Below, in pieces: positions 17,043 to 25,008 of a stretch of DNA of 64,000 bases (its first letter is position 1; each line of letters begins with the position of its first letter). The notes beneath the pieces were generated by a model. The model ran no database searches. It was not told the origin of the DNA and saw only the letters and a list, made by a program, of their open reading frames with translations. A program made the translations under genes and the position numbers. This DNA is from Paenibacillus shirakamiensis (GTDB lineage: Bacteria; Bacillota; Bacilli; Paenibacillales; Paenibacillaceae): assembly GCF_017874255.1 (NCBI RefSeq), contig NZ_JAGGLD010000001.1, forward strand, positions 1,426,001-1,490,000. The letters run 5' to 3'.

Positions 17043-17068
17043 GACGATGTTCTGACGATTTGGACGAT
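17043..17068. promoter_or_regulatory. three direct GACGAT repeats upstream of adeR
   Basis: GACGAT occurs at 17043, 17054 and 17063, spaced 11 and 9 bases, close to the likely adeR promoter. Such phased repeats could be a second binding site for the regulator. Confidence 0.4.
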
Positions 17069-17104
17069 AATGTACATACTGTGATACAGAAAGGTGACAC
17101 CTAC

Positions 17105-18790
17105 TTGGACATACAACAACTTACATTAGATAAAATATTGACACGTCCCCTATTCCACACAGCCAAGGTGGCAGCGGGTGCTGATGGACTGCAACATGCA
17201 GTGGACTGGGTCCATGTATTAGAAATTGTGCAAGTTGCCCCTTTTGTCAGCCGCAATGATCTGATTCTTACCACAGGGTTATGGATGAATCAGCTCCCTG
17301 AGCAGCGTCTTAGCTATCTTCAGCAACTCATTGATCAGCAGGCGGCAGGACTTTGTCTAGAGCTAGGAACTAGTATTGATCGAATTCCAGAAGAAATTCT
17401 GGAGCTTGCCGAACAAAAGCACTTCCCTGTCATTGTATTTGCTCAGCCTGTCCGATTCTCTGAGATTACACAGGACCTTCATTCATTGCTTCTTGAACCG
17501 AGAAAAATGCATACAGAGAAGTTGGACTCTTTCGCTAAGAAGCTTCATCAGATGATGCGGCAACCGTCGGATCTTAGCAGTGTGATGAGGCTGCTTCATG
17601 AGTACACGACGGATGCTCAGATTCTATATTACTCGCTCCTTGAACCGAATCGATTCTATCCAAAACTTGCGGGAAGTCCTAAACTTAAACATGCATTGCA
17701 GGACTATCCTTTCAGAGATATCATTCTCCAATCAGAGCTCGAACTTGGCGGTGTCCAGATGCAGACAACTTTGTGGGGTACTCATCAAATTTTACTCTAT
17801 CCTGTCATCTGCTTCGGACAGACTTTGGCTTACTTAGGTGTGACCATTCATCCTCATCATTCTCCAAAAGAGCTGGTCCCTTTTCTTGAATATGCAGCTG
17901 ATTCAGCCGCAGGTCTAATCATGCGCACCCGTTATCGTGAAGAACGTGATATGGTGAATCATGATCAGATCATGATGGATCTATTACATCACCAATTAGA
18001 TAGTGAAGAAGCAGCCCGTGACGCGCTGGATCTACCCCAGAGTTCGAACAGTAGTCAGATGGATTTATTTATCCCATTGATTATTGAGATCAATCAACAG
18101 CGTTCCGAGATCGAATTCGAACATACAGAGTCTATCTTACAAGATCTGTTAGTTTTACTACGAACCTTGTTGAAGCGAGATCGAATACATCACAATATAC
18201 TGCTCAAACATAATAAATTTCATGTTCTGATGGCCAATATGGGACTTCAAGATGTTTCATCTAATGGGCTTAAAGCGGCAGCGCAGAGAATCATTCAAGA
18301 TATGAAAAGATTTGTATGTGATCATCTATCCGATGTGCACATTCATGGCGGGGCAGGGAACACCCGTTATCGAATTTTAGACACGCCTACGGGATTTAAA
18401 GAAGCTGGCCAGGTCATTGAACTATCCAAGAACGTCCCGGCTATGGCGTCCTGCCTCTTTTACTCCGATATGGGGGCTTATCAACTGCTCAAAGCTATTC
18501 CTAGTCCATCTATTTTGGAAGCGTTTGTACAAGAACATTTAGGGGCTATTTATGCTCACGAAAAAGAACATCAACACCGCTTATTAGAAACGCTAGATAT
18601 GTATTTACAATGCTCTGGATCAAAGCATGAGACAGCGAGAAGACTCTTTATTCATCGGCAGACTCTTTACAATCGGATGGAACGACTTCAAGAGCTTCTG
18701 GGAGATGACTTCATGGAACAAAACACTAGAATTTGTCTAGAACTTGCTCTTCTCGCATCTAAAATGCTGTATCCTATCCGATCATCCTAG
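17105..18790 (+). CDS. adeR: PucR/CdaR-family transcriptional regulator, likely activator of ald
   Basis: 561 aa from a TTG at 17105 with AAAGGTG upstream; the longer frame from 17060 lacks an RBS. Domain order: PucR N-terminal domain (TLDKILTRPLFHTAKVAAGA; about residues 5-125), a central GGDEF-like CdaR region, and a C-terminal PucR helix-turn-helix (about residues 500-555: LETLDMYLQCSGSKHETARR, LFIHRQTLYNRMERLQELLG). B. subtilis AdeR, which activates ald, has the same family and lies next to ald. Divergent placement here points to the same job. A terminator follows at 18824-18860. Confidence 0.85.
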   Translation: MDIQQLTLDKILTRPLFHTAKVAAGADGLQHAVDWVHVLEIVQVAPFVSRNDLILTTGLWMNQLPEQRLSYLQQLIDQQAAGLCLELGTSIDRIPEEILELAEQKHFPVIVFAQPVRFSEITQDLHSLLLEPRKMHTEKLDSFAKKLHQMMRQPSDLSSVMRLLHEYTTDAQILYYSLLEPNRFYPKLAGSPKLKHALQDYPFRDIILQSELELGGVQMQTTLWGTHQILLYPVICFGQTLAYLGVTIHPHHSPKELVPFLEYAADSAAGLIMRTRYREERDMVNHDQIMMDLLHHQLDSEEAARDALDLPQSSNSSQMDLFIPLIIEINQQRSEIEFEHTESILQDLLVLLRTLLKRDRIHHNILLKHNKFHVLMANMGLQDVSSNGLKAAAQRIIQDMKRFVCDHLSDVHIHGGAGNTRYRILDTPTGFKEAGQVIELSKNVPAMASCLFYSDMGAYQLLKAIPSPSILEAFVQEHLGAIYAHEKEHQHRLLETLDMYLQCSGSKHETARRLFIHRQTLYNRMERLQELLGDDFMEQNTRICLELALLASKMLYPIRSS

Positions 18791-18823
18791 GATGGATGTA
18801 TAGGCTATTTTTATAAATAATCT

Positions 18824-18860
18824 AAATAAAGACGTCCCTCTTATGGGAACGTCTTTATTT
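18824..18860 (+). terminator. bidirectional terminator after adeR
   Basis: AAATAAAGACGT pairs with ACGTCTTTATTT, with CCC/GGG extending the stem around TCTTAT. Confidence 0.85.
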
Positions 18861-18954
18861 AGTGTCTATTACAATTCATATTCAAATAATACTTATTAAA
18901 AAAGCGCACATCATACAGAATCCGTTCATTCTTCAAGTATAACTTGCGCCATAC

Positions 18955-19007
18955 TTCAGTTCATTCTTCAGTGCATTCTTCAGTTCATTCTTCAGTTCAC
19001 TCTTCGT
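18955..19007. repeat. 12-base tandem repeat downstream of the malic enzyme gene
   Basis: The 12-mer CATTCTTCAGTT is repeated with small changes about four times between the adeR terminator and the malic enzyme stop. Its role is unknown. It may be a slippage-generated microsatellite. Confidence 0.7.
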
Positions 19008-19048
19008 CTTTACAGTAGCTCTTATGGAGACTGCATGTTCGCTTTTTC

Positions 19049-20452
19049 CTATCTGAAATCTGGTGGCGTTCTTCTGGATACCCCAGTTAAGATCGCTGCC
19101 TCAATCACCGCACGGCGAACATTCTCCACGACTTTCTCATTAAAAATACTCGGGATAATATACTGTTCATTCAGCTCAGAAGAGGTCACAACCGCTGCAA
19201 TAGCCCGAGCCGCTGCAAGCTTAATCGGTTCATTTACTGTTCTTGCACGGCAATCCAGCATGCCTCGGAACAATCCAGGGAAGACGAGTACATTGTTAAT
19301 TTGGTTCGGATAATCGCTTCGTCCGGTGGCGAAGACACGAACGATGGGTAGCGCCGCTTCTGGGTCAATCTCAGGATGCGGATTCGCCATAGCAAATACG
19401 ATGCGGTCTGGTGCCATTGTCTTCACATCATCAGCACTTAATACATTCCCTCTGGATACGCCAACAAATACATCCGCACCGACGACCGCATCTTGCAAAC
19501 TACCCGGATGATTCCCGACCTGAGGCTGTTCCGCCAGCCACTGCCACATTGGATGACTATAGGATTGGCCTCTTACAATAATCCCTTCGCGGTCCACTGG
19601 AACAAGATTACGAACCCCTGCGGCAAGCAACATTTTACAGATCGATACTCCAGCGGCACCAATCCCATTCACGACAACTCGCACATTGCTCATTTGTTTG
19701 CCCGTTACTTTAAGCGCATTCAGTAGTCCCGCAATAACAACGATGGCTGTTCCATGTTGGTCATCATGAAAGACGGGAATATCCAATTCCTCGGCTAGTC
19801 TGGTCTCAATCTCAAAACATCTAGGTGAACTAATATCTTCCAAATTAATTCCACCAAAGATTGGGCTGATAAGCTTAATCGTACGAATAATTTCTTCGGT
19901 ATCTTTTGTATCTAGACAGATAGGAAAAGCATCGACATCGGCAAGCTGCTTGAACAACATCGCTTTCCCTTCCATAACGGGTGCTGCCGCATGAGGACCA
20001 ATATCTCCTAGTCCAAGCACAGCCGTTCCATCGGTTACTACGGCGACCGTATTTCTTTTTATCGTTAAGGAATAAGCTTTGTCAACGCTTTCATGAATAG
20101 CCATGGACACGCGAGCTACGCCTGGTGTGTATACTCTGGATAAATCGTCACGGTTGCGAATTGGCATTTTAGGCTGAATGGATATTTTGCCACCTAGATG
20201 CGTAAGGAATGTTCGATCAGATACATTGACTACATTAATTCCGGGAAGTTCCTTTAAGGCGGTTACAATAATAGACTCTGCATCCTCTGCTCCTTGAATC
20301 GTAATATCACGTACTGAATTATCTGTACCGGCGCGAATCACATCGATAGAGATAATATCTCCCCCTGCACGGCTAACCGCCGCTGCCACATCTCCAAAGC
20401 TAATCAGACTATGATTCAGTTCAAGTCGTACGATAATGCTGTTAAAAGCCAT
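19049..20452 (-). CDS. NAD(P)-dependent malic enzyme with N-terminal ACT domain
   Basis: 467 aa from the ATG at 20452 (GGAGG 8 bases before). Residues about 1-80 form an ACT-like domain (VAAAVSRAGGDIISIDVIRA). The malic domain follows (LSRVYTPGVARVSMAIH, the catalytic Lys in PVMEGKAMLFKQ, metal ligands in FHDDQHGTAIVV), then the NAD-binding domain (VVVNGIGAAGVSICKMLLAA). It oxidatively decarboxylates malate to pyruvate. The ACT domain suggests allosteric control by an amino acid or other small ligand. Cofactor preference cannot be fixed by eye. Single gene; the intergenic repeat at 18955-19007 lies downstream. Confidence 0.93.
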   Translation of the reverse strand: MAFNSIIVRLELNHSLISFGDVAAAVSRAGGDIISIDVIRAGTDNSVRDITIQGAEDAESIIVTALKELPGINVVNVSDRTFLTHLGGKISIQPKMPIRNRDDLSRVYTPGVARVSMAIHESVDKAYSLTIKRNTVAVVTDGTAVLGLGDIGPHAAAPVMEGKAMLFKQLADVDAFPICLDTKDTEEIIRTIKLISPIFGGINLEDISSPRCFEIETRLAEELDIPVFHDDQHGTAIVVIAGLLNALKVTGKQMSNVRVVVNGIGAAGVSICKMLLAAGVRNLVPVDREGIIVRGQSYSHPMWQWLAEQPQVGNHPGSLQDAVVGADVFVGVSRGNVLSADDVKTMAPDRIVFAMANPHPEIDPEAALPIVRVFATGRSDYPNQINNVLVFPGLFRGMLDCRARTVNEPIKLAAARAIAAVVTSSELNEQYIIPSIFNEKVVENVRRAVIEAAILTGVSRRTPPDFR

Positions 20453-20601
20453 TTTCAATTCCTCCATCCTTAATCTAAGCTTGACTCTATTATATATAAC
20501 ATCTTTTCATAATTGTATCATCCATAGTCTACAGGAAATGGCCCATTTATAGCGAATATGTTAATCACACATCCTAAATTACGGAATTTCTGGAGGTACC
20601 T

Positions 20602-21168
20602 ATGCGTTTTATCTCATCAATGTGGTCGATAAGCGGCTTGTTTGTGCTGATCTCTTTGTCTGCTTGCAGCACCGAAAGCATCCATACGAACTTTGCTACG
20701 GAACAAATGGATTTAAACAAACATATTCGACTACAAACTTTTGACACTTCGATAGCTTCGTTAGCTTATGAGCTTCACCCCTCAGTTACACTCAAGCAGA
20801 CAGATGACGCTATTCACTTAGTCTATGAAATTAGTGTCACTCATCCTACTCTCTCTATGAAAGATGTCGTCGTGTCCTTTACGTTACATCCCACAATGAC
20901 CGTGCTTTTAGATAATGTAAATCCGGTTACGACTACAGTTAGAACCGACCATGCAACTCATTTAGAACCGCAAGGTTCCCCTAAGAGCCTAAATGTAGAC
21001 AGAGAGTTTGGATTCGCTAAGTCTTCAGTAAAACCTTTCTTTAAAGAGAACCTTCTGACCTTGTATGTGAAAGTATCTTATCTTAACCATGGAAGAGTAG
21101 TGAACGATTACTTAAAAATATCCGCAGTTCCCTCCAAAGAGTTGAGGAATTATTTGGTTAACCTATAA
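20602..21168 (+). CDS. hypothetical lipoprotein, 188 aa
   Basis: Lipoprotein signal with lipobox LSLSACS at about residue 24, then a beta-rich domain of about 160 residues. It contains LVYEISVTHPTLSMKDVVVS and a C-terminal conserved-looking stretch LYVKVSYLNHGRVVNDYLK. GGAGGT lies just before the ATG. No family recognised. It is divergent from the malic enzyme gene and convergent with the methyltransferase gene, sharing a terminator with the latter. Confidence 0.75.
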   Translation: MRFISSMWSISGLFVLISLSACSTESIHTNFATEQMDLNKHIRLQTFDTSIASLAYELHPSVTLKQTDDAIHLVYEISVTHPTLSMKDVVVSFTLHPTMTVLLDNVNPVTTTVRTDHATHLEPQGSPKSLNVDREFGFAKSSVKPFFKENLLTLYVKVSYLNHGRVVNDYLKISAVPSKELRNYLVNL

Positions 21169-21190
21169 TAAATGAATCTATCTTCACTTT

Positions 21191-21236
21191 AAAAACAACA
21201 AAACCCCACCTGACATTTGAAATCAGATGGGGCTTT
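21191..21236. terminator. bidirectional terminator between convergent genes
   Basis: AAACCCCACCTGA pairs with TCAGATGGGGCTTT (one mismatch and a G-T pair). The minus strand continues TTTTGTTGTTTTT. It serves both the lipoprotein gene and the methyltransferase gene. Confidence 0.85.
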
Positions 21237-21243
21237 AATGTAT

Positions 21244-21960
21244 CTATTTCAACCGCTGTGCTACAAAGGTGATAGATTGACTGCGGAACTCGGTGGGTGT
21301 ATCGTACTTTTCTTCCTCAATGGATTGAAGTACAGAATGTTCTTTTAATACATTCCATCCTTCATATGCTTGGTTCAATACATCAAAGGCTTGCTGGGAT
21401 TGTAAGTTGAGCTCGATTAAGGGTTCGACTGCCTTACCTGTCTCTTGTTCCACTTCTTCAATATTCGTATTCATGGCGATGCAGTGGATTCCTCCAAGCC
21501 TTGTTCCCTTCTGCATCCTCTGTATTACTTCCCGTAGCGCTTTCTCTGAGGAGACGTGTTCTAGACAACCGCAAGCTACAATGTAATCGTAATGGTTCTC
21601 TTGAAAATCTGTATGTTCCGCATCCCCTTGCCGAGATTCAACAAAACGCTGCACTCCGTACTTCTCCGCATTTTCTTGCAATTTCTGAACAGCTTCTTCC
21701 AGAAGGTCCACACCAATAATCCGACTCTCATTACCTTGGAGCTTTTGAGCTAGAGGAATAGTATTGCGCCCCGCACCTGACCCTAAATCCATAATCCGAA
21801 CATCTGAGCGATGGAGCAGGATTCGATCTAATAATTCCATGACGAGAGGAATGGGGCGGGACATCCAAGTGCCTGGTTCGAGAATATCATTCTCTTGATA
21901 TAATTTACTATGATAAGCTTCTTCTGCTTGTCTGGCTTCCTCAAAATTGGCTTGACTCAT
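21244..21960 (-). CDS. class I SAM-dependent methyltransferase
   Basis: 238 aa. SAM-binding motif I VRIMDLGSGAGRNTIPLAQK, acidic motif II IIGVDLLEEAV and the motif around YDYIVACGCLEHV are clear. The N-terminal helix (FEEARQAEEAYHSKLY) and overall shape resemble small-molecule methyltransferases such as the TehB/UbiE-like group. It starts 28 bp after the Old Yellow Enzyme gene on the same strand with GAGAGGGGG before its ATG, so the two are probably cotranscribed. The acceptor substrate is unknown. Confidence 0.85.
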   Translation of the reverse strand: MSQANFEEARQAEEAYHSKLYQENDILEPGTWMSRPIPLVMELLDRILLHRSDVRIMDLGSGAGRNTIPLAQKLQGNESRIIGVDLLEEAVQKLQENAEKYGVQRFVESRQGDAEHTDFQENHYDYIVACGCLEHVSSEKALREVIQRMQKGTRLGGIHCIAMNTNIEEVEQETGKAVEPLIELNLQSQQAFDVLNQAYEGWNVLKEHSVLQSIEEEKYDTPTEFRSQSITFVAQRLK

Positions 21961-21988
21961 AACAACGCCCCCTCTCCACTACAGCGGA

Positions 21989-23116
21989 TTAATATAATTT
22001 TCTTAGAGATTCGGCTTGGAATTCACCAAGTTCATTGAACCGTTGTTCCCGAACCTTCGTAACCCACTCCGGATCATTGAGCAATGCTCTTCCTACCGCA
22101 ACAAGATCAAATTCTTGCTTCTCTAATCGTTCAAGCAACTCATCTAGATTGGCATGGGAAGCTCCTTTACCTTCTGTAAATAAGCTTGTGAACTCATTAC
22201 TAAGCCCTACAGAACCAACAGTGATGGAAGGTTTACCTGTTAACTTCTTCACCCAACCCGCTAGGTTCAGATCGGAACCCTCGAATTCAGGTTCCCAGAA
22301 TCTCCGTGTAGAGCAGTGGAATACATCTACCCCTGCTGCTGATAAAGGAGCAAGGAACTCCGCTAGCAATTCGGGTGTTGCTGCTAATTTTGCTGTATAA
22401 TCGGTGGACTTCCACTGCGAGATTCGCAATACAATTGGATAATCCGGGCCTACAGCTTTGCGGCAGGCTTCGATAATCTCCACAGCAAAGCGGGTTCTCT
22501 TGATCATATCTCCGCCATATTCATCTGTACGTTTGTTGGTCCCTTCCCAGAAGAACTGGTCAATTAGGTAGCCATGGGCACCATGAATCTCAATACCATC
22601 AAAGCCAATTCGTTTAGCTTCCGCTGCTGCCGTAGCATAAGCCTCCACAATCAACTGAATTTCCGTTATAGATAGAGGCTCATTTACTTTCTCCCCTTGT
22701 GCTGTAACTCCTGAAGGTCCGACCGGCAAAGATGCGGGATTCGGCTCAGAACCCACTTTACGTTCCGTCCCTACATGCCACAATTGAGGGAATATAATAC
22801 CGCCTGCTTGATGGACAGCTTCAACAGTCTTTGCCCATCCTTTCAGCGCTGCTTCTCCATAGAAGTATGGGACATTCGCATCTCCCGAAGCGGCAGGATG
22901 GTCGATGACTGTGCCCTCAGTAATAATTAATCCCACTTGATTTTTTGCACGGCGGCTATAGTATTCTGCAACATTTTCACCTGGAACACCATTTGGCGAG
23001 AAGCTCCGTGTCATCGGGGCCATCACAATCCGGTTAGGCAGCGTTAAGGAGCCTATACGCAGAGGTTCGAATAAGGGTTCAACAGATGGGGAGTTAGAAT
23101 GAGTAGATGTGTTCAT
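21989..23116 (-). CDS. Old Yellow Enzyme family NADH:flavin oxidoreductase (alkene reductase)
   Basis: 375 aa from the ATG at 23116 (AAAGGAG 9 bases before). FMN-dependent TIM barrel with PLFEPLRIGSLTLPNRIVMA, PMTRSF, the catalytic/substrate region GFDGIEIHGAHGYLIDQF (His-Gly-Ala-His) and the C-terminal phosphate-binding part FDLVAVGRALLNDPEW. It reduces activated C=C bonds of unsaturated aldehydes, ketones, quinones or nitro compounds and is usually induced by electrophile stress. The 12-bp palindrome TACAAATTTGTA lies upstream (23138-23149), and a methyltransferase gene follows. Confidence 0.92.
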   Translation of the reverse strand: MNTSTHSNSPSVEPLFEPLRIGSLTLPNRIVMAPMTRSFSPNGVPGENVAEYYSRRAKNQVGLIITEGTVIDHPAASGDANVPYFYGEAALKGWAKTVEAVHQAGGIIFPQLWHVGTERKVGSEPNPASLPVGPSGVTAQGEKVNEPLSITEIQLIVEAYATAAAEAKRIGFDGIEIHGAHGYLIDQFFWEGTNKRTDEYGGDMIKRTRFAVEIIEACRKAVGPDYPIVLRISQWKSTDYTAKLAATPELLAEFLAPLSAAGVDVFHCSTRRFWEPEFEGSDLNLAGWVKKLTGKPSITVGSVGLSNEFTSLFTEGKGASHANLDELLERLEKQEFDLVAVGRALLNDPEWVTKVREQRFNELGEFQAESLRKLY

Positions 23117-23137
23117 ATACATGTTCTCCTTTGTTAA

Positions 23138-23149
23138 TACAAATTTGTA
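23138..23149. promoter_or_regulatory. palindrome upstream of the Old Yellow Enzyme gene
   Basis: TACAAATTTGTA is a perfect 12-bp palindrome inside AATACAAATTTGTAATG, overlapping a possible promoter (TTGATA, 16-base spacer, TATTAA). MarR- and HxlR-type redox repressors of such enzymes use similar AT-rich palindromes. Confidence 0.5.
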
Positions 23150-23218
23150 ATGTAGTATCAAAAATCCAATCTAATAATACAGAATTAAAATGAGTATGGC
23201 AGCATTAGTAATCCACAG

Positions 23219-24100
23219 CTATGGTATGAAATCCAGAAGTGGGGTAAGGGACTGCTTTGGCGTCTTAGCGATTAGATCTCCATGAATGGCAAGACGTTCT
23301 TCCATATTGAGCAAATGAAAATCTTGCGGCTTCACTTCTTGCTGAACTTCTTCCCACAATAGTGGTGTTGAGACTGTAGCGAGAGGTCGTCCACGCGGCG
23401 TGTAGGGAGCAGACAGACTTTTCCCTTTGGCATGCTGTACATAGTCAATATATATCCGATTGCCACGATCTTTAATCAATCTTTGTGTGGTAAATAGTTC
23501 TGGATACTTCTCTGTTAAGAACTGGGACAGAAATGTACCCACTTTATGAAGCTGTTCAAACGTAGTTCCTGACTGAATGGGAATAATTATTTGTACCCCT
23601 GTAGCCCCACTTGTCTTTGGCACCGATTGAATTCCTAACGAGTGCAGCGCTTCACCAATTACACTTATGGCGCCCATTAATCGTACATCCTGATCACTGC
23701 TGGGATCAATATCTAATACCCATTCTGCAGGTTCATTCGTTCCGATATATTCAAATGAAGGATGGAATTCTAAGCACCCTAAATTGCCTAACCAAATTAA
23801 GGTTGCCAGATTATCAAGATGAATATAATTGACCTGATCCTGCCTTGCAGTCTTCACAAATTCAGGCAGGGGCTGAGGCGCATTTTTCTGGTAAAAAGAT
23901 TTGCCTCCTGTACCATCAGGATAACGGATCGTGGTAAGGTAGCGATTGCGGCAATACGGCAAAAGGTAGGGGGCGAGCGCAACGAGCTTTTGTAAATATA
24001 AAGCCTTGGTAATTCCCATTTCCGGCCACAATAATTTATCAGGATTGGTAAGAATAAGAAGATGTCCTTCAACCTCCACCTCAAAGGAAGATGAACTCAT
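23219..24100 (-). CDS. LigD-type primase-polymerase (NHEJ polymerase), stand-alone
   Basis: 293 aa, archaeo-eukaryotic primase superfamily polymerase like the Pol domain of LigD. Features: TNPDKLLWPEMGITKALYL, RYPDGTGGKSFYQKNAP, the metal-binding pair in WVLDIDPSS, KTSGATGVQIIIPI and the third acidic residue in RIYIDYVQHAKGKS, ending with SAPYTPRGRP. In LigD Pol domains the position of Gln in GVQIII is often His (GLHV); I note this from memory. It fills gaps and adds ribonucleotides at DNA ends. It overlaps the ligase gene by 4 bp and is third in a Ku-ligase-polymerase operon. Confidence 0.9.
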   Translation of the reverse strand: MSSSSFEVEVEGHLLILTNPDKLLWPEMGITKALYLQKLVALAPYLLPYCRNRYLTTIRYPDGTGGKSFYQKNAPQPLPEFVKTARQDQVNYIHLDNLATLIWLGNLGCLEFHPSFEYIGTNEPAEWVLDIDPSSDQDVRLMGAISVIGEALHSLGIQSVPKTSGATGVQIIIPIQSGTTFEQLHKVGTFLSQFLTEKYPELFTTQRLIKDRGNRIYIDYVQHAKGKSLSAPYTPRGRPLATVSTPLLWEEVQQEVKPQDFHLLNMEERLAIHGDLIAKTPKQSLTPLLDFIP

Positions 24101-25008
24101 AAAGAGATCCCCTCCACATCTATAAGTTTGGGATGCCGTAGTATACCCGCTTCGGTCAGTTCACGACCTGTAACTCTAGCAGCTAAAGGCTGATTCAGCC
24201 ATCTGATCTCTGCCCCCTTAAGACCCTCAGGCAAATTATCGAAATGCTTATTCATTGGAGCTTCCGTTCGAAGTGCGCTTAGGGCCTGCTTGGAACCTGT
24301 TGTTAATCCCGAAGATATTCTTCCAAAATATTGTTCGTTCTTTTTCATGACCAAGCTGGAAATTCTACCTTCTTTCCAGATGATGCCTACTACCGAAGCA
24401 TCATAATGGGCCACCGTCTTACACTTCACCCAATCATGATGCTCTTTACCTTCTCGATATCGGCTACATTTCTTCTTGCTTACGATTCCTTCCCAGCCAT
24501 GGTCTATCACCCATTTCCACAGTAACGAACCATCCTCGAATTCGTCCGCAATATATATGGGAGATCCCCACTCTGATGCAAGTGCTAAGAGTTGTTCTCT
24601 CCGGTGATGGTAGGGAAGTTTGCGAATATCTTCTCCATGTATCATAAGTAGATCAAATACTACATATACCACAGGAAGACGCTCAGCCGCCCGCCCTATA
24701 GAGCTTTCATCTTTAAGCTTATCTCTTTGCTGGAGAAGCTGGAAGCTCGGTTGGCCAGTTGCTTCATCCAAAATCACAATTTCTCCGTCCAAGATGAAAG
24801 ATACGTTCGAGCGAGACAGAGCTGCAACCAAATCAGGAAAAGGTTTATTTTTGGATAACATTTTTTTAGAGAGGAGTTCGACCTCACCTTCCATATTAGA
24901 AGCAATAATACGGTAGCCATCCCATTTTAGCTGATGAATCCATTCATTCCCTACAGGCAAGGTAGATTGCTTACGAGGTGACATAGGCGTAAAGTTCGGA
25001 ATGATCAT
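24097..25008 (-). CDS. ATP-dependent DNA ligase, LigD-type, stand-alone
   Basis: 303 aa. Nucleotidyltransferase motif I with the adenylated Lys is QLKWDGYRIIASN near residue 29. Motif III-like FILDGEIVILDE, motif IV EGIVSKKKCSRYREG and motif V HHDWVKCKT follow, then an OB-fold (HYDASVVGIIWKEGRISSLV). It seals double-strand breaks with Ku. In B. subtilis ligase and polymerase are fused in one protein; here they are separate genes joined by a 4-bp overlap. It also overlaps the Ku gene by 4 bp. No phosphoesterase domain is present. Confidence 0.92.
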   Translation of the reverse strand: MIIPNFTPMSPRKQSTLPVGNEWIHQLKWDGYRIIASNMEGEVELLSKKMLSKNKPFPDLVAALSRSNVSFILDGEIVILDEATGQPSFQLLQQRDKLKDESSIGRAAERLPVVYVVFDLLMIHGEDIRKLPYHHRREQLLALASEWGSPIYIADEFEDGSLLWKWVIDHGWEGIVSKKKCSRYREGKEHHDWVKCKTVAHYDASVVGIIWKEGRISSLVMKKNEQYFGRISSGLTTGSKQALSALRTEAPMNKHFDNLPEGLKGAEIRWLNQPLAARVTGRELTEAGILRHPKLIDVEGISL

